Assembly (NCBI RefSeq): GCF_014486695.1
Contig: NZ_JACTAB010000004.1
Location: forward strand, 62,001-126,000
Length of the DNA stretch: 64,000 bases
Source of the DNA: Flavobacterium buctense
GTDB lineage: Bacteria > Bacteroidota > Bacteroidia > Flavobacteriales > Flavobacteriaceae
Reading direction: 5' to 3'
A program made the position numbers and the translations under genes. The notes beneath the pieces are model-generated. The model was given only the letters and a program-made list of their open reading frames with translations. It did not search any database and was not told the DNA's origin. This document shows positions 8,767 to 18,650 of this stretch, in pieces (positions within the stretch are counted from its first letter, which is position 1; each line of letters starts with the position of its first letter).

Positions 8767-10017
8767 ATGGAAACCAACGCCCCAATTCAAAATCACGAAC
8801 GCGAAATCTTTATGGATGCTTTGCGTGGTTTTGCCATCTTAGGGATATTTATTGCTAACCTGAATTTTCTGAGTCATTACCGAGGCTCAGATGACGCTAT
8901 CGGACCATGGCTACTGAAAGGTTCAGACGATGCTATGAGTTTTTTGCATCATATGTTTATTGAAGGCAAATTCTATTCTATTTTTAGTTTACTGTTTGGT
9001 TGGGGAATTGCCTTGCAAATCAAACGCGGTTTGGCCAAAGATGTTGATGCTTTGCCTGTTATTAAAAGAAGACTCCGAATTATGTTATTGCTCGGCGCAA
9101 TGCACTTACTCATTTGGATAGGTGATATTGTTTTCTTTTATGCTTTGCTTGGATTTATATTGTTACCACTCCGAAAATTTTCCAATAAAACATTACTCAT
9201 TACAGGAGTTATTCTAATTCTTTCCCCAATATTGTTGTATTGGTTAAAAATGACCTTTCCAATTCTAAATTACCCCGCACAATTGTTATATCAAACAGGT
9301 GATAACGTAAGTGAACAACTTGCCGGAATTAATGATCAAACAAAACGAATGGATTTTTTGGAGCACGCAAGTTGGTTTGACCATCTCAAAAGAAATATTG
9401 CGGGTTTCTTTTACCGTTACGGCTACTTATTCTTTGTGAGCAGAATTCCAAAAGTATTGGGCATGTTTTTAATTGGTTATGTAATCGGTCGTTCTGATTT
9501 TTACAAGAATTTGGCCCAAAACAAAAAAACAGTCTATTGGATTATAGGTCTTGGATTGCTAATCGGTTTACCGGCTAATTTTCAATTGGCGCAATACATG
9601 TCGGCACCCGGAGACGCTTATTTCGATTTAAAAATAGAAGGTTGGTACGAAACTATTGTTTATGCACTTGGTGTTGTTCCTTTGGCGTTGGCTTATGTCG
9701 GCATTTTGATGTTGGTTTTCCAAAAAACTATAGGTCACAAAGTGTTGCTTTTAGTTTCGCCTGTTGGCAAAATGGCCTTTAGCAATTACTTAATGCATTC
9801 GCTGATAGGGAATTTCGTTTTCCTCGGTGCCGGATTGGGTTATTTGGGGCAAGTTGGGCCGGTTTATTACACGCTTTTTGCTATCTTAGTATTCGTTTTC
9901 CAAATCATTTTAAGTACTATTTGGTTGAAAAATTTCCAATACGGACCAATAGAATGGCTTTGGCGCTCTTTAACTTACAAGAAAAAGCAAGTATTCAGAA
10001 TAAATTCAAATCAGTAA
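8767..10017 (+). CDS. DUF418-family (YeiB-like) membrane protein
   Basis: A 416-residue inner-membrane protein. The N-terminal signature is DALRGFAILGIFIANL (about residues 18-33), followed by SLLFGWGIALQ near residue 77. The C-terminal DUF418 domain includes PVGKMAFSNYLMHSLIGN near residue 325. The family is related in fold to acyltransferase-3 and DUF1624 proteins; some members are thought to move acyl groups, but no activity is firmly known to me. Only one base separates its stop from the M14 peptidase start. Confidence 0.8.
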   Translation: METNAPIQNHEREIFMDALRGFAILGIFIANLNFLSHYRGSDDAIGPWLLKGSDDAMSFLHHMFIEGKFYSIFSLLFGWGIALQIKRGLAKDVDALPVIKRRLRIMLLLGAMHLLIWIGDIVFFYALLGFILLPLRKFSNKTLLITGVILILSPILLYWLKMTFPILNYPAQLLYQTGDNVSEQLAGINDQTKRMDFLEHASWFDHLKRNIAGFFYRYGYLFFVSRIPKVLGMFLIGYVIGRSDFYKNLAQNKKTVYWIIGLGLLIGLPANFQLAQYMSAPGDAYFDLKIEGWYETIVYALGVVPLALAYVGILMLVFQKTIGHKVLLLVSPVGKMAFSNYLMHSLIGNFVFLGAGLGYLGQVGPVYYTLFAILVFVFQIILSTIWLKNFQYGPIEWLWRSLTYKKKQVFRINSNQ

Positions 10018-10018
10018 T

Positions 10019-11878
10019 ATGGGATTACGAGTTATCACCATCAGTGTTTTATTGGCACAACAAATTTCAGCACAATCCATATTGCCACCGATTCAAGAGT
10101 GGCATGGAAAAAGCGAATCCTTAATTGCCAAAGCCAATAATCCTTGGATAACACCAACAGAAAAAGCCGATTTTATAACCACGCCAACTTATGATGAAAC
10201 TATGAATTGGTTCCAAAAATTAGCCGATGCTTCCCCCTTACTAAGCATGATTTCTATTGGGAAAAGCGTCGAAGGCAGAGACATTTATATGATTATTGCT
10301 TCTTCTGAAAAAGAGGTTACTGCTACTGCATTAAAACAATCTGACAAGCCTTTGTTATTCGTTCAGGCCGGAATTCATTCGGGAGAAATTGACGGCAATG
10401 ATGCCGGAATGATGTTACTGCGCGATATTGCTTTTGGCAACAAAAAGGAACTCTTAAACCAAGTGAATTTTTTATTCATTCCGATTTTGAACGTTGACGG
10501 ACATGAAAGAAGTTCGTCTTTTAACCGACCTAACCAACGCGGACCGCAAAATATGGGTTGGAGAACCAATGCCCAAAATTTAAATTTAAACCGTGATTAC
10601 GCCAAGGTTGACACCAATGAAATTCGCGCCGTAATCAATGTGATGAATGAATACAATCCGTTGCTTTATATGGATATTCACGTTACCGATGGCGCCGATT
10701 ATCAGTATGACATTACTTTTGGCGGATTGGGACGACAAGGCTATTCTAAAGGTATTTCCAATTGGTTAGCCACCAAATATAAAACACATGCGGATAAAGA
10801 TTTAGCTGCCAGCGGACATATTCCCGGACAATTATTATTTGCGGTCAATGACCGTGATTTTTCGCAAGGCAATATGCTGTTAATGGGTGAACCTCGATTC
10901 TCTGATGCTTATGGTGATTTGCGACATATGGCCTCTATTCTTGTAGAAAACCATTCTTTAAAACCATTTAAACAAAGGGTTTTAGGAACTTATGTGTTGC
11001 TGGAAAGCACTTTGAAATTATTGGCCACCGAAGGAAAATCACTTAAAGAAATCACTTTGTCTGATAAAGCCAAAAGAGAAGCATCGCTTCCCACAAAATG
11101 GAAAGTACCTGAAATGAAATCGGCAGCCACTTTTGAACACCAATCAAATGTTAAAGTCAAAGAGGATTCGGGAGCAGTTCCGGATAGTTTAAAACTTTTA
11201 GGAATAGAATCAAGAATAGTCAAATCATCAGTGACCAATGCGGATTATGTTGAATGGACCGGCAAACCCATAACCATGACTATTCCCAATTATAAAGGTA
11301 CAGAAGGCGTAGATTTTGTTTCTCGTCCGAAAGGCTATTTTTTGCCGCCAACTTGTGCTGAAGTAATAGCGCGATTGAAACTACACGGCATACAAATGGA
11401 AACCTTAAAACAACCCCGTGAAGTAACCGTAGAAATGTACCGAATTCAAGAGGCTAAATTCCAAAATGACGGTGGTAATACTGTACCCTTTGAAGGACAT
11501 ATGCAAGTTAAAGGAACACCAATTCCTGAAACCCGAAAACAAGTTTTTGTGGCAGGTTCGGTTTATATTTCAACAGACCAACCCTTAGGTGATTTGGCGA
11601 TAATGTTATTGGAACCAAAATCACCCGATTCGTATTTGAGTTGGGGCTTTTTTCATCAAATTTTCCAACGTACGGAATACATCGAAGCTTATGTTTTGGA
11701 ACCAACGATGAAAAAAATGCTGGAAGATTCACCCGAGTTGCAAAAAGAATTTGCCGAAAAGAAAAAAAACGATACCAAGTTTGCCAACAATCCAAACGCC
11801 ATAATGACTTGGTTTTACAGTAAAACAAAATATTACGACGACCGTTATTTATTGTATCCGGTTGGCAGGGAAATGTAA
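10019..11878 (+). CDS. Exported M14 family zinc carboxypeptidase
   Basis: A 619-residue metallopeptidase with a short signal-like N terminus (MGLRVITISVLLAQQISAQS). Zinc ligands are visible as HSGE (His120, Glu123) and MDIHVTD (His221). The general-base Glu is likely in SILVENHS (about residue 310). Substrate-binding arginines are suggested by NLNRDYAK. The protein is longer than classical carboxypeptidases and has about 250 residues after the catalytic domain, without a clear known domain. It should release C-terminal residues from peptides or gamma-D-Glu peptides outside the cytoplasm. Confidence 0.87.
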   Translation: MGLRVITISVLLAQQISAQSILPPIQEWHGKSESLIAKANNPWITPTEKADFITTPTYDETMNWFQKLADASPLLSMISIGKSVEGRDIYMIIASSEKEVTATALKQSDKPLLFVQAGIHSGEIDGNDAGMMLLRDIAFGNKKELLNQVNFLFIPILNVDGHERSSSFNRPNQRGPQNMGWRTNAQNLNLNRDYAKVDTNEIRAVINVMNEYNPLLYMDIHVTDGADYQYDITFGGLGRQGYSKGISNWLATKYKTHADKDLAASGHIPGQLLFAVNDRDFSQGNMLLMGEPRFSDAYGDLRHMASILVENHSLKPFKQRVLGTYVLLESTLKLLATEGKSLKEITLSDKAKREASLPTKWKVPEMKSAATFEHQSNVKVKEDSGAVPDSLKLLGIESRIVKSSVTNADYVEWTGKPITMTIPNYKGTEGVDFVSRPKGYFLPPTCAEVIARLKLHGIQMETLKQPREVTVEMYRIQEAKFQNDGGNTVPFEGHMQVKGTPIPETRKQVFVAGSVYISTDQPLGDLAIMLLEPKSPDSYLSWGFFHQIFQRTEYIEAYVLEPTMKKMLEDSPELQKEFAEKKKNDTKFANNPNAIMTWFYSKTKYYDDRYLLYPVGREM

Positions 11879-11900
11879 TTTTAATATTAAATTCAACAAA

Positions 11901-13127
11901 ATGAGAAAGTCATTAATCGCGCTTCTTTTAATCATTATTCCATTGGTAACGATGGCGCAAACCGATAATAAGATTACCATTGGAGCCATTGAAAAGATTC
12001 AGTCAAAAATCCTAAACGAAGACCGAGAACTCAGAATTTATGTTCCCAATGGCAATTCGGCCCAAATTTTTTCTAAGCAAAAATATCCCGTTTTATATCT
12101 GTTAGACGGAGAAGCCCATTTTAATTCGGTCGTGGGCATGATGGAGCAATTATCGGCTAATACCATAATGCCTGAAATGATTATTGTTGGGATTTCAAAT
12201 ACTAGTAGGATGCGAGATTTATCGCCAACACAAGTTGAAGTAGATTTACCTATGCTTGACGCTGAAGCGGCTAAAAATACAGGTGGCAATGCAAATCTTT
12301 TTGCCTTTATGGAGAAAGAGTTATTTCCCTACATTGAAAAAAAGTACCAAACCGCACCATACCGAATGTTAATCGGACATTCATTAGGCGGATTGACAGT
12401 AATCAATGCGATGGTTAATTACACGAGTTTATTCAATGCCTATGTCGCCATTGACCCAAGCATGTGGTGGGACAAAATGAAGTTTTTGAAGGATTGTAAA
12501 GTAAAACTTGCCCAAAATAAGTTTGACAAAATCGATTTGTATTTGGGCATAGCCAATACTTTGGATCCCAATATGACCATTGAAACTGTAGAAAAAGATA
12601 CGACTAAAAATTCTGATCACATTCGCTCTATTTTGGCATTAGACAAACACCTTAAAGCGAATGCCCAAAACCAGCTTAATTATAAGTCTAAATACTATCC
12701 TGATGATTCCCATAACTCTCTTCCGTTGATAGCAGAATATGATGCTTTTCGTTTTTTCTTCGGGTTCTTTAAACTCGATTTAACTATGGAAGATTTTATG
12801 AGCGAAGGTTTATCATTTCCGCAAAAAATTGAAAAGCATTTTGAGAATGTTTCTACTAAAATGGGATATACAATTCCGCCCTCTGAAGGCATTGTCAACA
12901 GCTTAGGTTATGAGGTTTTAGGTCAAAAGAAATTTAATCAAGCCGAATATTTTTTTAAAATGAATGTAAAAAACTATCCTGAAAGCTTTAATGTTTACGA
13001 TTCATTGGGAGATTATTATGTCGCGATTGCTGATAAACCTAATGCCATTATTAATTTCAAAAAAGCATTATCCTTAAAAGACTACCCCGAAACCAAAGCA
13101 AAATTAGAATTGTTACAAAAGCCTTAA
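11901..13127 (+). CDS. Exported alpha/beta hydrolase (putative esterase family)
   Basis: Translation most likely starts at ATG 11901, giving 408 residues with a clean signal peptide (cleavage near TMAQT). An in-frame upstream ATG at 11862 overlaps the M14 gene and would bury the signal sequence. The nucleophile motif GHSLGG is at residues 159-164 (Ser161), and the catalytic His is likely in DDSHNSLP near 271. This matches PF00756-type esterases such as the enterochelin-esterase-like group. The last 75 residues contain a TPR-like pair (GYEVLGQKKFNQAEYFF, VYDSLGDYYV). It probably hydrolyses an ester in the periplasm. Confidence 0.85.
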   Translation: MRKSLIALLLIIIPLVTMAQTDNKITIGAIEKIQSKILNEDRELRIYVPNGNSAQIFSKQKYPVLYLLDGEAHFNSVVGMMEQLSANTIMPEMIIVGISNTSRMRDLSPTQVEVDLPMLDAEAAKNTGGNANLFAFMEKELFPYIEKKYQTAPYRMLIGHSLGGLTVINAMVNYTSLFNAYVAIDPSMWWDKMKFLKDCKVKLAQNKFDKIDLYLGIANTLDPNMTIETVEKDTTKNSDHIRSILALDKHLKANAQNQLNYKSKYYPDDSHNSLPLIAEYDAFRFFFGFFKLDLTMEDFMSEGLSFPQKIEKHFENVSTKMGYTIPPSEGIVNSLGYEVLGQKKFNQAEYFFKMNVKNYPESFNVYDSLGDYYVAIADKPNAIINFKKALSLKDYPETKAKLELLQKP

Positions 13128-13137
13128 AATTTATATT

Positions 13138-14445
13138 ATGAAAAAAATTGTTCTCATCACATTCTTATTTTGTTTCAAAATAACCACCGCACAAAAAAGT
13201 AACTACAGCGAACTCATAGCCAAAAAAGCTACTCAAATTGAGCAAAAAGTGATTGATTGGCGACATGATATTCACCAAAATCCGGAACTTGGAAACCGTG
13301 AAATCAGAACAGCAGCCTTAATTGCCAAGCATTTGCAATCATTAGGGATAGAAGTAAAAACCGGAGTTGCTGTAACCGGCGTTGTTGGCATTTTAAAAGG
13401 CGACAAACCCGGACCTGTGATAGCTTTGAGAGCCGATATGGATGGTTTACCCGTAATAGAAAACAACAATTTGCCATTCGCTTCAAAAGTAAAAACCACT
13501 TACAACGGAAAAGAAACCGGTGTAATGCACGCTTGCGGTCATGACGGACACGTAGCCATTTTAATGGGTGTAGCCGAAATATTATCCGGAATGAAAAAAG
13601 AGTTAAGAGGAACGGTGAAATTCATCTTCCAACCTGCAGAAGAAGGCGCACCGGTAGGGGAAGAAGGCGGAGCTGAACTCATGGTAAAAGAAGGTGTTTT
13701 GCAAAATCCAAATGTCGATGTCATTTTCGGATTGCACTTGAGCGCCGGAACAGAAGTGGGCAAAATCAATTATCATCCCGGAGGAACTATGGCTTCTTCG
13801 GCTGATGTGAAAATTACCGTAAAAGGTAAGCCTTCGCATGGTGCTTATCCATGGCAATCGGTTGATCCGATTGTAGTTTCGGCCCAAATCATTAATAGTT
13901 TGCAGACGATTGTGAGTCGGAATGTTCAGTTAACTCACAATCCTGCAGTAGTGACAATTGGCTCAATCCACGGCGGTAATCGGCATAATATTATTTCGGA
14001 AGAAGTTGAAATGTTGGGAACCATCAGAACATTCAGTAAATCTGATGAAGAATTAGTATTTGAACGCATCAGGCAAATTGTTACCAAAACGGCCGAAGCC
14101 GCAGGCGCAACCGCTGAAGTGAAATTACCTTATTCGTCTTATAATCCGGTGACTTTTAATGATGTTGAATTAACCGAAGCTATGTTGCCATCCTTACAAA
14201 AAACAGCCGGAAAAGAAAACGTAAATTTAGTGCCTGCAGTAACCGGTGCTGAAGACTTTTCATTCTATCAAGAAAAAGTACCCGGTTTGTACTTCTTCGT
14301 GGGCGGTATGAAAAAAAGGCAAGATCCTGATACTGTCGGGCCGCATCACACACCACAATTCCTAATTGAAGACAGCGCTTTCCTCACCGGAATGAATGCT
14401 TTGTGTAATTTGGTTTTTGATTATATAGCATTGAATAAAAAATAA
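13138..14445 (+). CDS. Exported M20 family amidohydrolase
   Basis: A 435-residue protein with a signal peptide (cleavage near TTAQK, residue 19). Metal-binding motifs of hippurate hydrolase/N-acyl-amino-acid amidohydrolase type are complete: ALRADMDGLPV (Asp100), HACGHDGH (131-138), PAEEG (Glu168, Glu169) and the C-terminal GPHHTPQF. It should release an acyl group or an amino acid from an amide-linked substrate. It is the last gene of the tightly spaced run that starts at 2146; the next gene follows after 137 bases. Confidence 0.88.
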   Translation: MKKIVLITFLFCFKITTAQKSNYSELIAKKATQIEQKVIDWRHDIHQNPELGNREIRTAALIAKHLQSLGIEVKTGVAVTGVVGILKGDKPGPVIALRADMDGLPVIENNNLPFASKVKTTYNGKETGVMHACGHDGHVAILMGVAEILSGMKKELRGTVKFIFQPAEEGAPVGEEGGAELMVKEGVLQNPNVDVIFGLHLSAGTEVGKINYHPGGTMASSADVKITVKGKPSHGAYPWQSVDPIVVSAQIINSLQTIVSRNVQLTHNPAVVTIGSIHGGNRHNIISEEVEMLGTIRTFSKSDEELVFERIRQIVTKTAEAAGATAEVKLPYSSYNPVTFNDVELTEAMLPSLQKTAGKENVNLVPAVTGAEDFSFYQEKVPGLYFFVGGMKKRQDPDTVGPHHTPQFLIEDSAFLTGMNALCNLVFDYIALNKK

Positions 14446-14582
14446 GTAATAGTTAGTCCTAGAGACTTTCAAACTTAACTGCACTATGAAAAATAAAGTC
14501 AATCTAAAATCCACAGGTAATAGCAGTTTGTAGCCCATTTAAAATTTTAGTTTTTAATATAAATATCTAAAACATAAACAAG

Positions 14583-15350
14583 ATGCTCGAAAAATTATCC
14601 AATCTCCCGACCCCATTTCAAGTGGTTAGTGATCCTGTATCACTCATTGTTATTGCCATCTTTCTTTGTTTGTTAATCGCAGAGGAATTATTTCCCGGTA
14701 GAGCTTTACCGCATGTCAAGTATTGGAAAATCAAAGGTATTGCGGTGTTTGTTATTTATTTTTTCCTTTCTTCTTATCTTCCGTTGATTTGGAATGATTA
14801 TTTTGCAAAATACAAAATGATTGACCTGACTTTTTTAGGGGATTACACAGGTGCTTTATTAGCCTTACTCATTTATGAACTCGGCATATACGTTTGGCAT
14901 CGTTCTATGCACAAAAGTAACTTGTTATGGCGGGTTTTTCATCAAATGCATCATAGTGCCGAACGGGTTGATACTTATGGCACTTTCTTCTTTAGTCCCT
15001 TGGATATGATAGGTTTTACTTTCCTTACAAGTTTGGCGATGGTATGGATTGGCTTTACCGCGCAAGCTACTATTTACGCCATTTATGGTGCCACATTCTT
15101 AGCGGTAATTCAACATACGAATATCAAAACGCCTCAATGGATGGGGTATATTTTCCAGCGTCCGGAATCGCATTCTGTTCACCATGAAAAAGGAGTTCAT
15201 GCCTATAATTATTCCGATCTTCCTTTATTTGATATCCTATTTGGTACGTTCCGAAACCCAAAAGATTTTGCTAATGAAACCGGATTTTATCCCGGTGCTT
15301 CTTCTAAAATTGGTAAAATGATGCTTTTTAAAGATATCAATAAAGAATAA
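14583..15350 (+). CDS. Sterol desaturase/fatty acid hydroxylase family membrane protein
   Basis: A 255-residue membrane protein with the di-iron histidine boxes HRSMH (106-110), HQMHH (120-124) and HSVHH (197-201), and hydrophobic segments around residues 18-35, 52-70 and 88-105. The family hydroxylates or desaturates lipid or carotenoid chains with O2. No sterol pathway is expected in this organism, so a lipid substrate is likelier. It follows the hydrolase operon in the same direction after a 137-base gap that shows no promoter or terminator I can identify. Confidence 0.85.
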   Translation: MLEKLSNLPTPFQVVSDPVSLIVIAIFLCLLIAEELFPGRALPHVKYWKIKGIAVFVIYFFLSSYLPLIWNDYFAKYKMIDLTFLGDYTGALLALLIYELGIYVWHRSMHKSNLLWRVFHQMHHSAERVDTYGTFFFSPLDMIGFTFLTSLAMVWIGFTAQATIYAIYGATFLAVIQHTNIKTPQWMGYIFQRPESHSVHHEKGVHAYNYSDLPLFDILFGTFRNPKDFANETGFYPGASSKIGKMMLFKDINKE

Positions 15351-15373
15351 AAGTCGGTTAGGTTATTCAGCTA

Positions 15374-16159
15374 TTAAAACCCTTCAAAAACACCCAAGCC
15401 AAACAACGCAAAATCATATTTCACAGGATCAGTTTTGTCTAGTTTTCGTAGTGCTGTGTCTAATTCTAATAAAGCTTTACCATCATTTTGTTTTCGGGTG
15501 AGCAATCCCAGTTTTCGGGCAACATTTCCGGAGTGAACGTCCAACGGACAAGAAAGTGCTGCAGCAGAAATATTTTTCCAAAGGCCAAAATCAACGCCGT
15601 TATTGTCTTGGCGAACCATCCAACGCAAATACATGTTGATGCGTTTCGCAGCCGATCCTTGCATTGGGTCAGAAATATGTTTGGTCGTTCGTGGCAAATG
15701 AGCTACTTCAAAGAAATGTTTTTTGAAAGCCGAAATTGCCGGTTGCAAGGATAATTCTTGTTGGTTATTGGTAAAGAAGGTTTCCAATCCACCATGATTT
15801 TGATAGAGATTTTGTAAGGCTAGAATAAAAGTCTTGAAATCTGTACTGTTGAAAGTACGGTGCACAAAAGGTTCTAAATTATCCAAATGATATTCCTTGT
15901 GGTTCATCACAAAATCATAAGGAGAATTACCCATCAAATCCATCATGCGTTTGGCATTGTTGATGATCATCTTGCGGTTGCCCCAAGCAATAGTTGCTGT
16001 CAGAAAGCCTGAAATTTCAATGTCTTCTTTTAATGAAAATTGGTGCGGAATCTGAATCGGGTCGCTTTCGATAAACTTCGGATTGTTGTACAACGCGACC
16101 TTTTCATCTAGAAATTCTTTCAGTTCAGCTTTAGTCATTGGTTTTCGTTTTTTTGGCAT
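15374..16159 (-). CDS. TIGR02757 family (DUF2400) protein
   Basis: A 261-residue cytoplasmic protein. Conserved family stretches are SGFLTATIAWGNRKMI, MGNSPYDFV and a C-terminal segment with CPLDVHSGNVARKLGLLTRK. The last part resembles the helix-hairpin-helix region of base-excision glycosylases, an inference. The function of TIGR02757 is not known to me. The start chosen here overlaps the upstream membrane-protein gene by 29 bases; an internal ATG at 16138 would reduce this to 8. Confidence 0.8.
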   Translation of the reverse strand: MPKKRKPMTKAELKEFLDEKVALYNNPKFIESDPIQIPHQFSLKEDIEISGFLTATIAWGNRKMIINNAKRMMDLMGNSPYDFVMNHKEYHLDNLEPFVHRTFNSTDFKTFILALQNLYQNHGGLETFFTNNQQELSLQPAISAFKKHFFEVAHLPRTTKHISDPMQGSAAKRINMYLRWMVRQDNNGVDFGLWKNISAAALSCPLDVHSGNVARKLGLLTRKQNDGKALLELDTALRKLDKTDPVKYDFALFGLGVFEGF

Positions 16160-17831
16160 AAAAACCTTCGCTTAAAGTTTGACCACGCAGTTGCGGAATG
16201 ACATGGAAATTGGTCTCAAAATAGTCCAATTGCTCTTTGTTCACACAAGGCAAATTACCATTTCCGGTTATCCAAAAGAGTTCAACATTGACCGGTGAAA
16301 AGTAGTTGAGATTTCCTTTTGAGTCTTCATTAAAATCAAGTTTCTCCTTTGTGTTTGGTTTCGGATGAATGACACTCTCTAGTTGAAACGGATTGTTTTC
16401 GGCTAATAATTTGTTCTGTGTCAAAACACTGAATGACATTGGTACAAAAACCAAAACAGCAACTAACAGCAGACTCAAACTAAGTAAACCCATGATAAGT
16501 TTCTCTTTGGTGATTAAAATCGAGAGAAAAATAAGCCCGAAGAAAATCGTGAAATAGACATAAAAGCGATATTGTGGCGAACTCAAAGCGAGTAATATCA
16601 ATAAGGCAATAAAAACAAAGTAAACATCTCGAATCCTTTGTTTTGGATAATATTTTGAAATTAAGAAAGGTGAAATCAGCAACAAGAATGCAGTTGTCAA
16701 TCCAATAATACTGTCAATTCCGTTGTGCAAAAAATATTGCTTAAGGAAGTCTAAAAACGAAGCCTTTTCAAAAGTTCCAAAACCCATATAAAACGAATGC
16801 ATCATTTCTCCTCCGAAAAAATAATTTATGATTTCTAATGGCACTACATAATCAGCTCCTGAATAGGGCAAAACGGTCAACGGATAAAATGGATAACCGG
16901 TCAGTATGATGTTTTTTATGGCAAAAAGAAACAATACCAATCCACCCAAAAGCCGAATCGGAACGAGTTGGCTTCTCAATACTCCTATGTTTTTAATCAA
17001 AAGAATGAAAGGTAAAACCAATAGTACGACAGCCGTGATTTTGATATAAACCGCAAAGAGCACCAAAACGGTTAAGAGGTTAAACTTTTCTAAAACATTC
17101 TCTTTTTGAGAATCCAAATAAATTGAAAACACTATAAATCCAATCAAATAAACCGGCAAATCAGGTGATGGAGCGCTTACAAATTGGAACATAAAAACAT
17201 AAGTCAATGGCAATAAACCAAAAACCAAATCCAATCGTTTTCCATTTGTAAAATAGGAGTGAAGCTTTTGAAATACCCAAAAGTTACAAAGCAAAAATAC
17301 ATACCCATTCAAATCGTTAAAGCTATCGTAGCGAAATGAAAACGAGTAAACGCTTTGTGTGATGTGCCAACCGCTAGTTTGTCCTAAAAACAAGTGTAAA
17401 TTCGCCAAACCGGGTACAAATCCGAATTCGTTCAACCATTTGATGGTTTGGATATAATAAGTTTCATTGTCAACGATAAATGGTAAAGTAGCGCTTTGGG
17501 CCAAAATTAAAACACTGCTGAAACTTAAAAGCGCTTTTATTAATACTGAAAAGGAAGTTAATTGTATCCGAAAGCTTTTGATAATCTCTTTGAAATCGGC
17601 TTTAAAATAAAACCCAAGAACCATTGAAGTTATCAGTAGAAAAATGTGAAACCCAATATTTATCGGGCCAAATATCGCCCAAGAGCTCGCCAATACAGTA
17701 ACTCCAAATAAACCAAGAATACCGGCATTAACAATAGTTAAAGATTGAATTCGAAAAAGCTTTGAAAACCCTATTCCAACCGCAATTGAAGTAAAAAAAA
17801 CATACAGCCAACTAAGTAGAATAAGTGCCAT
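16131..17831 (-). CDS. Large polytopic membrane protein (LIC_10190-like)
   Basis: A 566-residue protein dominated by about 12-14 hydrophobic segments, with a soluble C-terminal tail of about 95 residues. The alternation of membrane segments and the loop between residues 125 and 170 (YIQTIKWLNEFGFVPGLANLH) recall GT-C-type glycosyltransferase or O-antigen ligase topologies. I do not see a decisive DD or DE motif near the first loop. From memory it fits the family labelled LIC_10190 membrane proteins. Its 3' end overlaps the TIGR02757 gene, and its start is five bases after the ABC ATPase stop, so the three genes are likely co-transcribed. Confidence 0.7.
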   Translation of the reverse strand: MALILLSWLYVFFTSIAVGIGFSKLFRIQSLTIVNAGILGLFGVTVLASSWAIFGPINIGFHIFLLITSMVLGFYFKADFKEIIKSFRIQLTSFSVLIKALLSFSSVLILAQSATLPFIVDNETYYIQTIKWLNEFGFVPGLANLHLFLGQTSGWHITQSVYSFSFRYDSFNDLNGYVFLLCNFWVFQKLHSYFTNGKRLDLVFGLLPLTYVFMFQFVSAPSPDLPVYLIGFIVFSIYLDSQKENVLEKFNLLTVLVLFAVYIKITAVVLLVLPFILLIKNIGVLRSQLVPIRLLGGLVLFLFAIKNIILTGYPFYPLTVLPYSGADYVVPLEIINYFFGGEMMHSFYMGFGTFEKASFLDFLKQYFLHNGIDSIIGLTTAFLLLISPFLISKYYPKQRIRDVYFVFIALLILLALSSPQYRFYVYFTIFFGLIFLSILITKEKLIMGLLSLSLLLVAVLVFVPMSFSVLTQNKLLAENNPFQLESVIHPKPNTKEKLDFNEDSKGNLNYFSPVNVELFWITGNGNLPCVNKEQLDYFETNFHVIPQLRGQTLSEGFYAKKTKTND

Positions 17832-17835
17832 ATCA

Positions 17836-18495
17836 TCAAACGATTAAGCCGTCTTTCATGACTAATTTTCTATCGGCCATATTGGCTAATTCTTCGTTGT
17901 GGGTAACAATGACAAAGGTTTGTCCAAATTCTTCTCTTAGTTTAAAAAATAATTGGTGCAAATTTTCAGCCGAAGCGGTATCCAAATTCCCGGAAGGTTC
18001 ATCGGCAAAAATTACCGCAGGTTTGTTTATCAAAGCACGGGCAACTGCTACCCGTTGTTGCTCACCGCCGGAAAGTTCATTAGGTTTGTGATGACTTCTT
18101 TCTGCCAAGCCTAAATAATCGAGTAGGCGTTTGGCTTCAACTTCGGTTTCTTTCTTTTCTTTGCCTGCGATGTAGGCCGGAATACAAACGTTTTCCAAAG
18201 CGGTAAATTCTGGTAACAATTGGTGGAATTGAAAGATAAAACCCAAATGTGAATTTCTAAATTTAGATATAGCTTTGTCATTCATTTTCAAGATGTTTTC
18301 ACTATTTATCTCAAGTGAAGTGTCATTTGATTTTGAAGCATTGTCAAGTGTGCCCAGAATTTGCAGTAAAGTGGTTTTTCCGGCACCGGAAGCGCCAACA
18401 ATGGAAACAATTTCCCCTTTCTTTATATGCAAATCAACACCTTTTAAAACGTGTAAACTATCGTAGTATTTGTGAATGTTTTTGGCAATAATCAT
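17836..18495 (-). CDS. ABC transporter ATP-binding protein, LolD/MacB-like
   Basis: A 219-residue ATPase. Walker A GASGAGKT is at residues 34-41, the signature LSGGEQQ starts at 141, and Walker B VIFADE ends at 166; the D-loop NLDTAS and switch His (VTHNEE) are present. Size and sequence fit the LolD/MacB/FtsE group, which works with an FtsX-type permease in lipoprotein release or export. No permease lies next to it. ATG 18495 is preferred over the TTG one codon upstream. Confidence 0.88.
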   Translation of the reverse strand: MIIAKNIHKYYDSLHVLKGVDLHIKKGEIVSIVGASGAGKTTLLQILGTLDNASKSNDTSLEINSENILKMNDKAISKFRNSHLGFIFQFHQLLPEFTALENVCIPAYIAGKEKKETEVEAKRLLDYLGLAERSHHKPNELSGGEQQRVAVARALINKPAVIFADEPSGNLDTASAENLHQLFFKLREEFGQTFVIVTHNEELANMADRKLVMKDGLIV

Positions 18496-18613
18496 CAATC
18501 GAATTTTTCACAAAGTAACAAAGTATTTTCTTTTAATACTTCATATCATTTTTTTTTATGATTGAATAAGTAATAAAGTTATGTTAAGAAAATTATTTTG
18601 TTTAATTATTTAC

Positions 18614-18621
18614 TACATTTG
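18614..18621 (+). promoter_or_regulatory. Promoter -7 box for folE
   Basis: TACATTTG matches the Bacteroidetes -7 consensus TAnnTTTG and lies 29 bases before the folE start. A TTG at 18598-18600 is closer than the usual 17-23 bases, so the -33 element is uncertain. Confidence 0.5.
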
Positions 18622-18650
18622 TTAAACAAAAAATAACAAAATTAATTCTT

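Noticed and set aside
11862..11900. Upstream ATG extending the esterase gene
   Set aside because: It would put 13 residues before a clean signal peptide and overlap the M14 gene; ATG 11901 is preferred.
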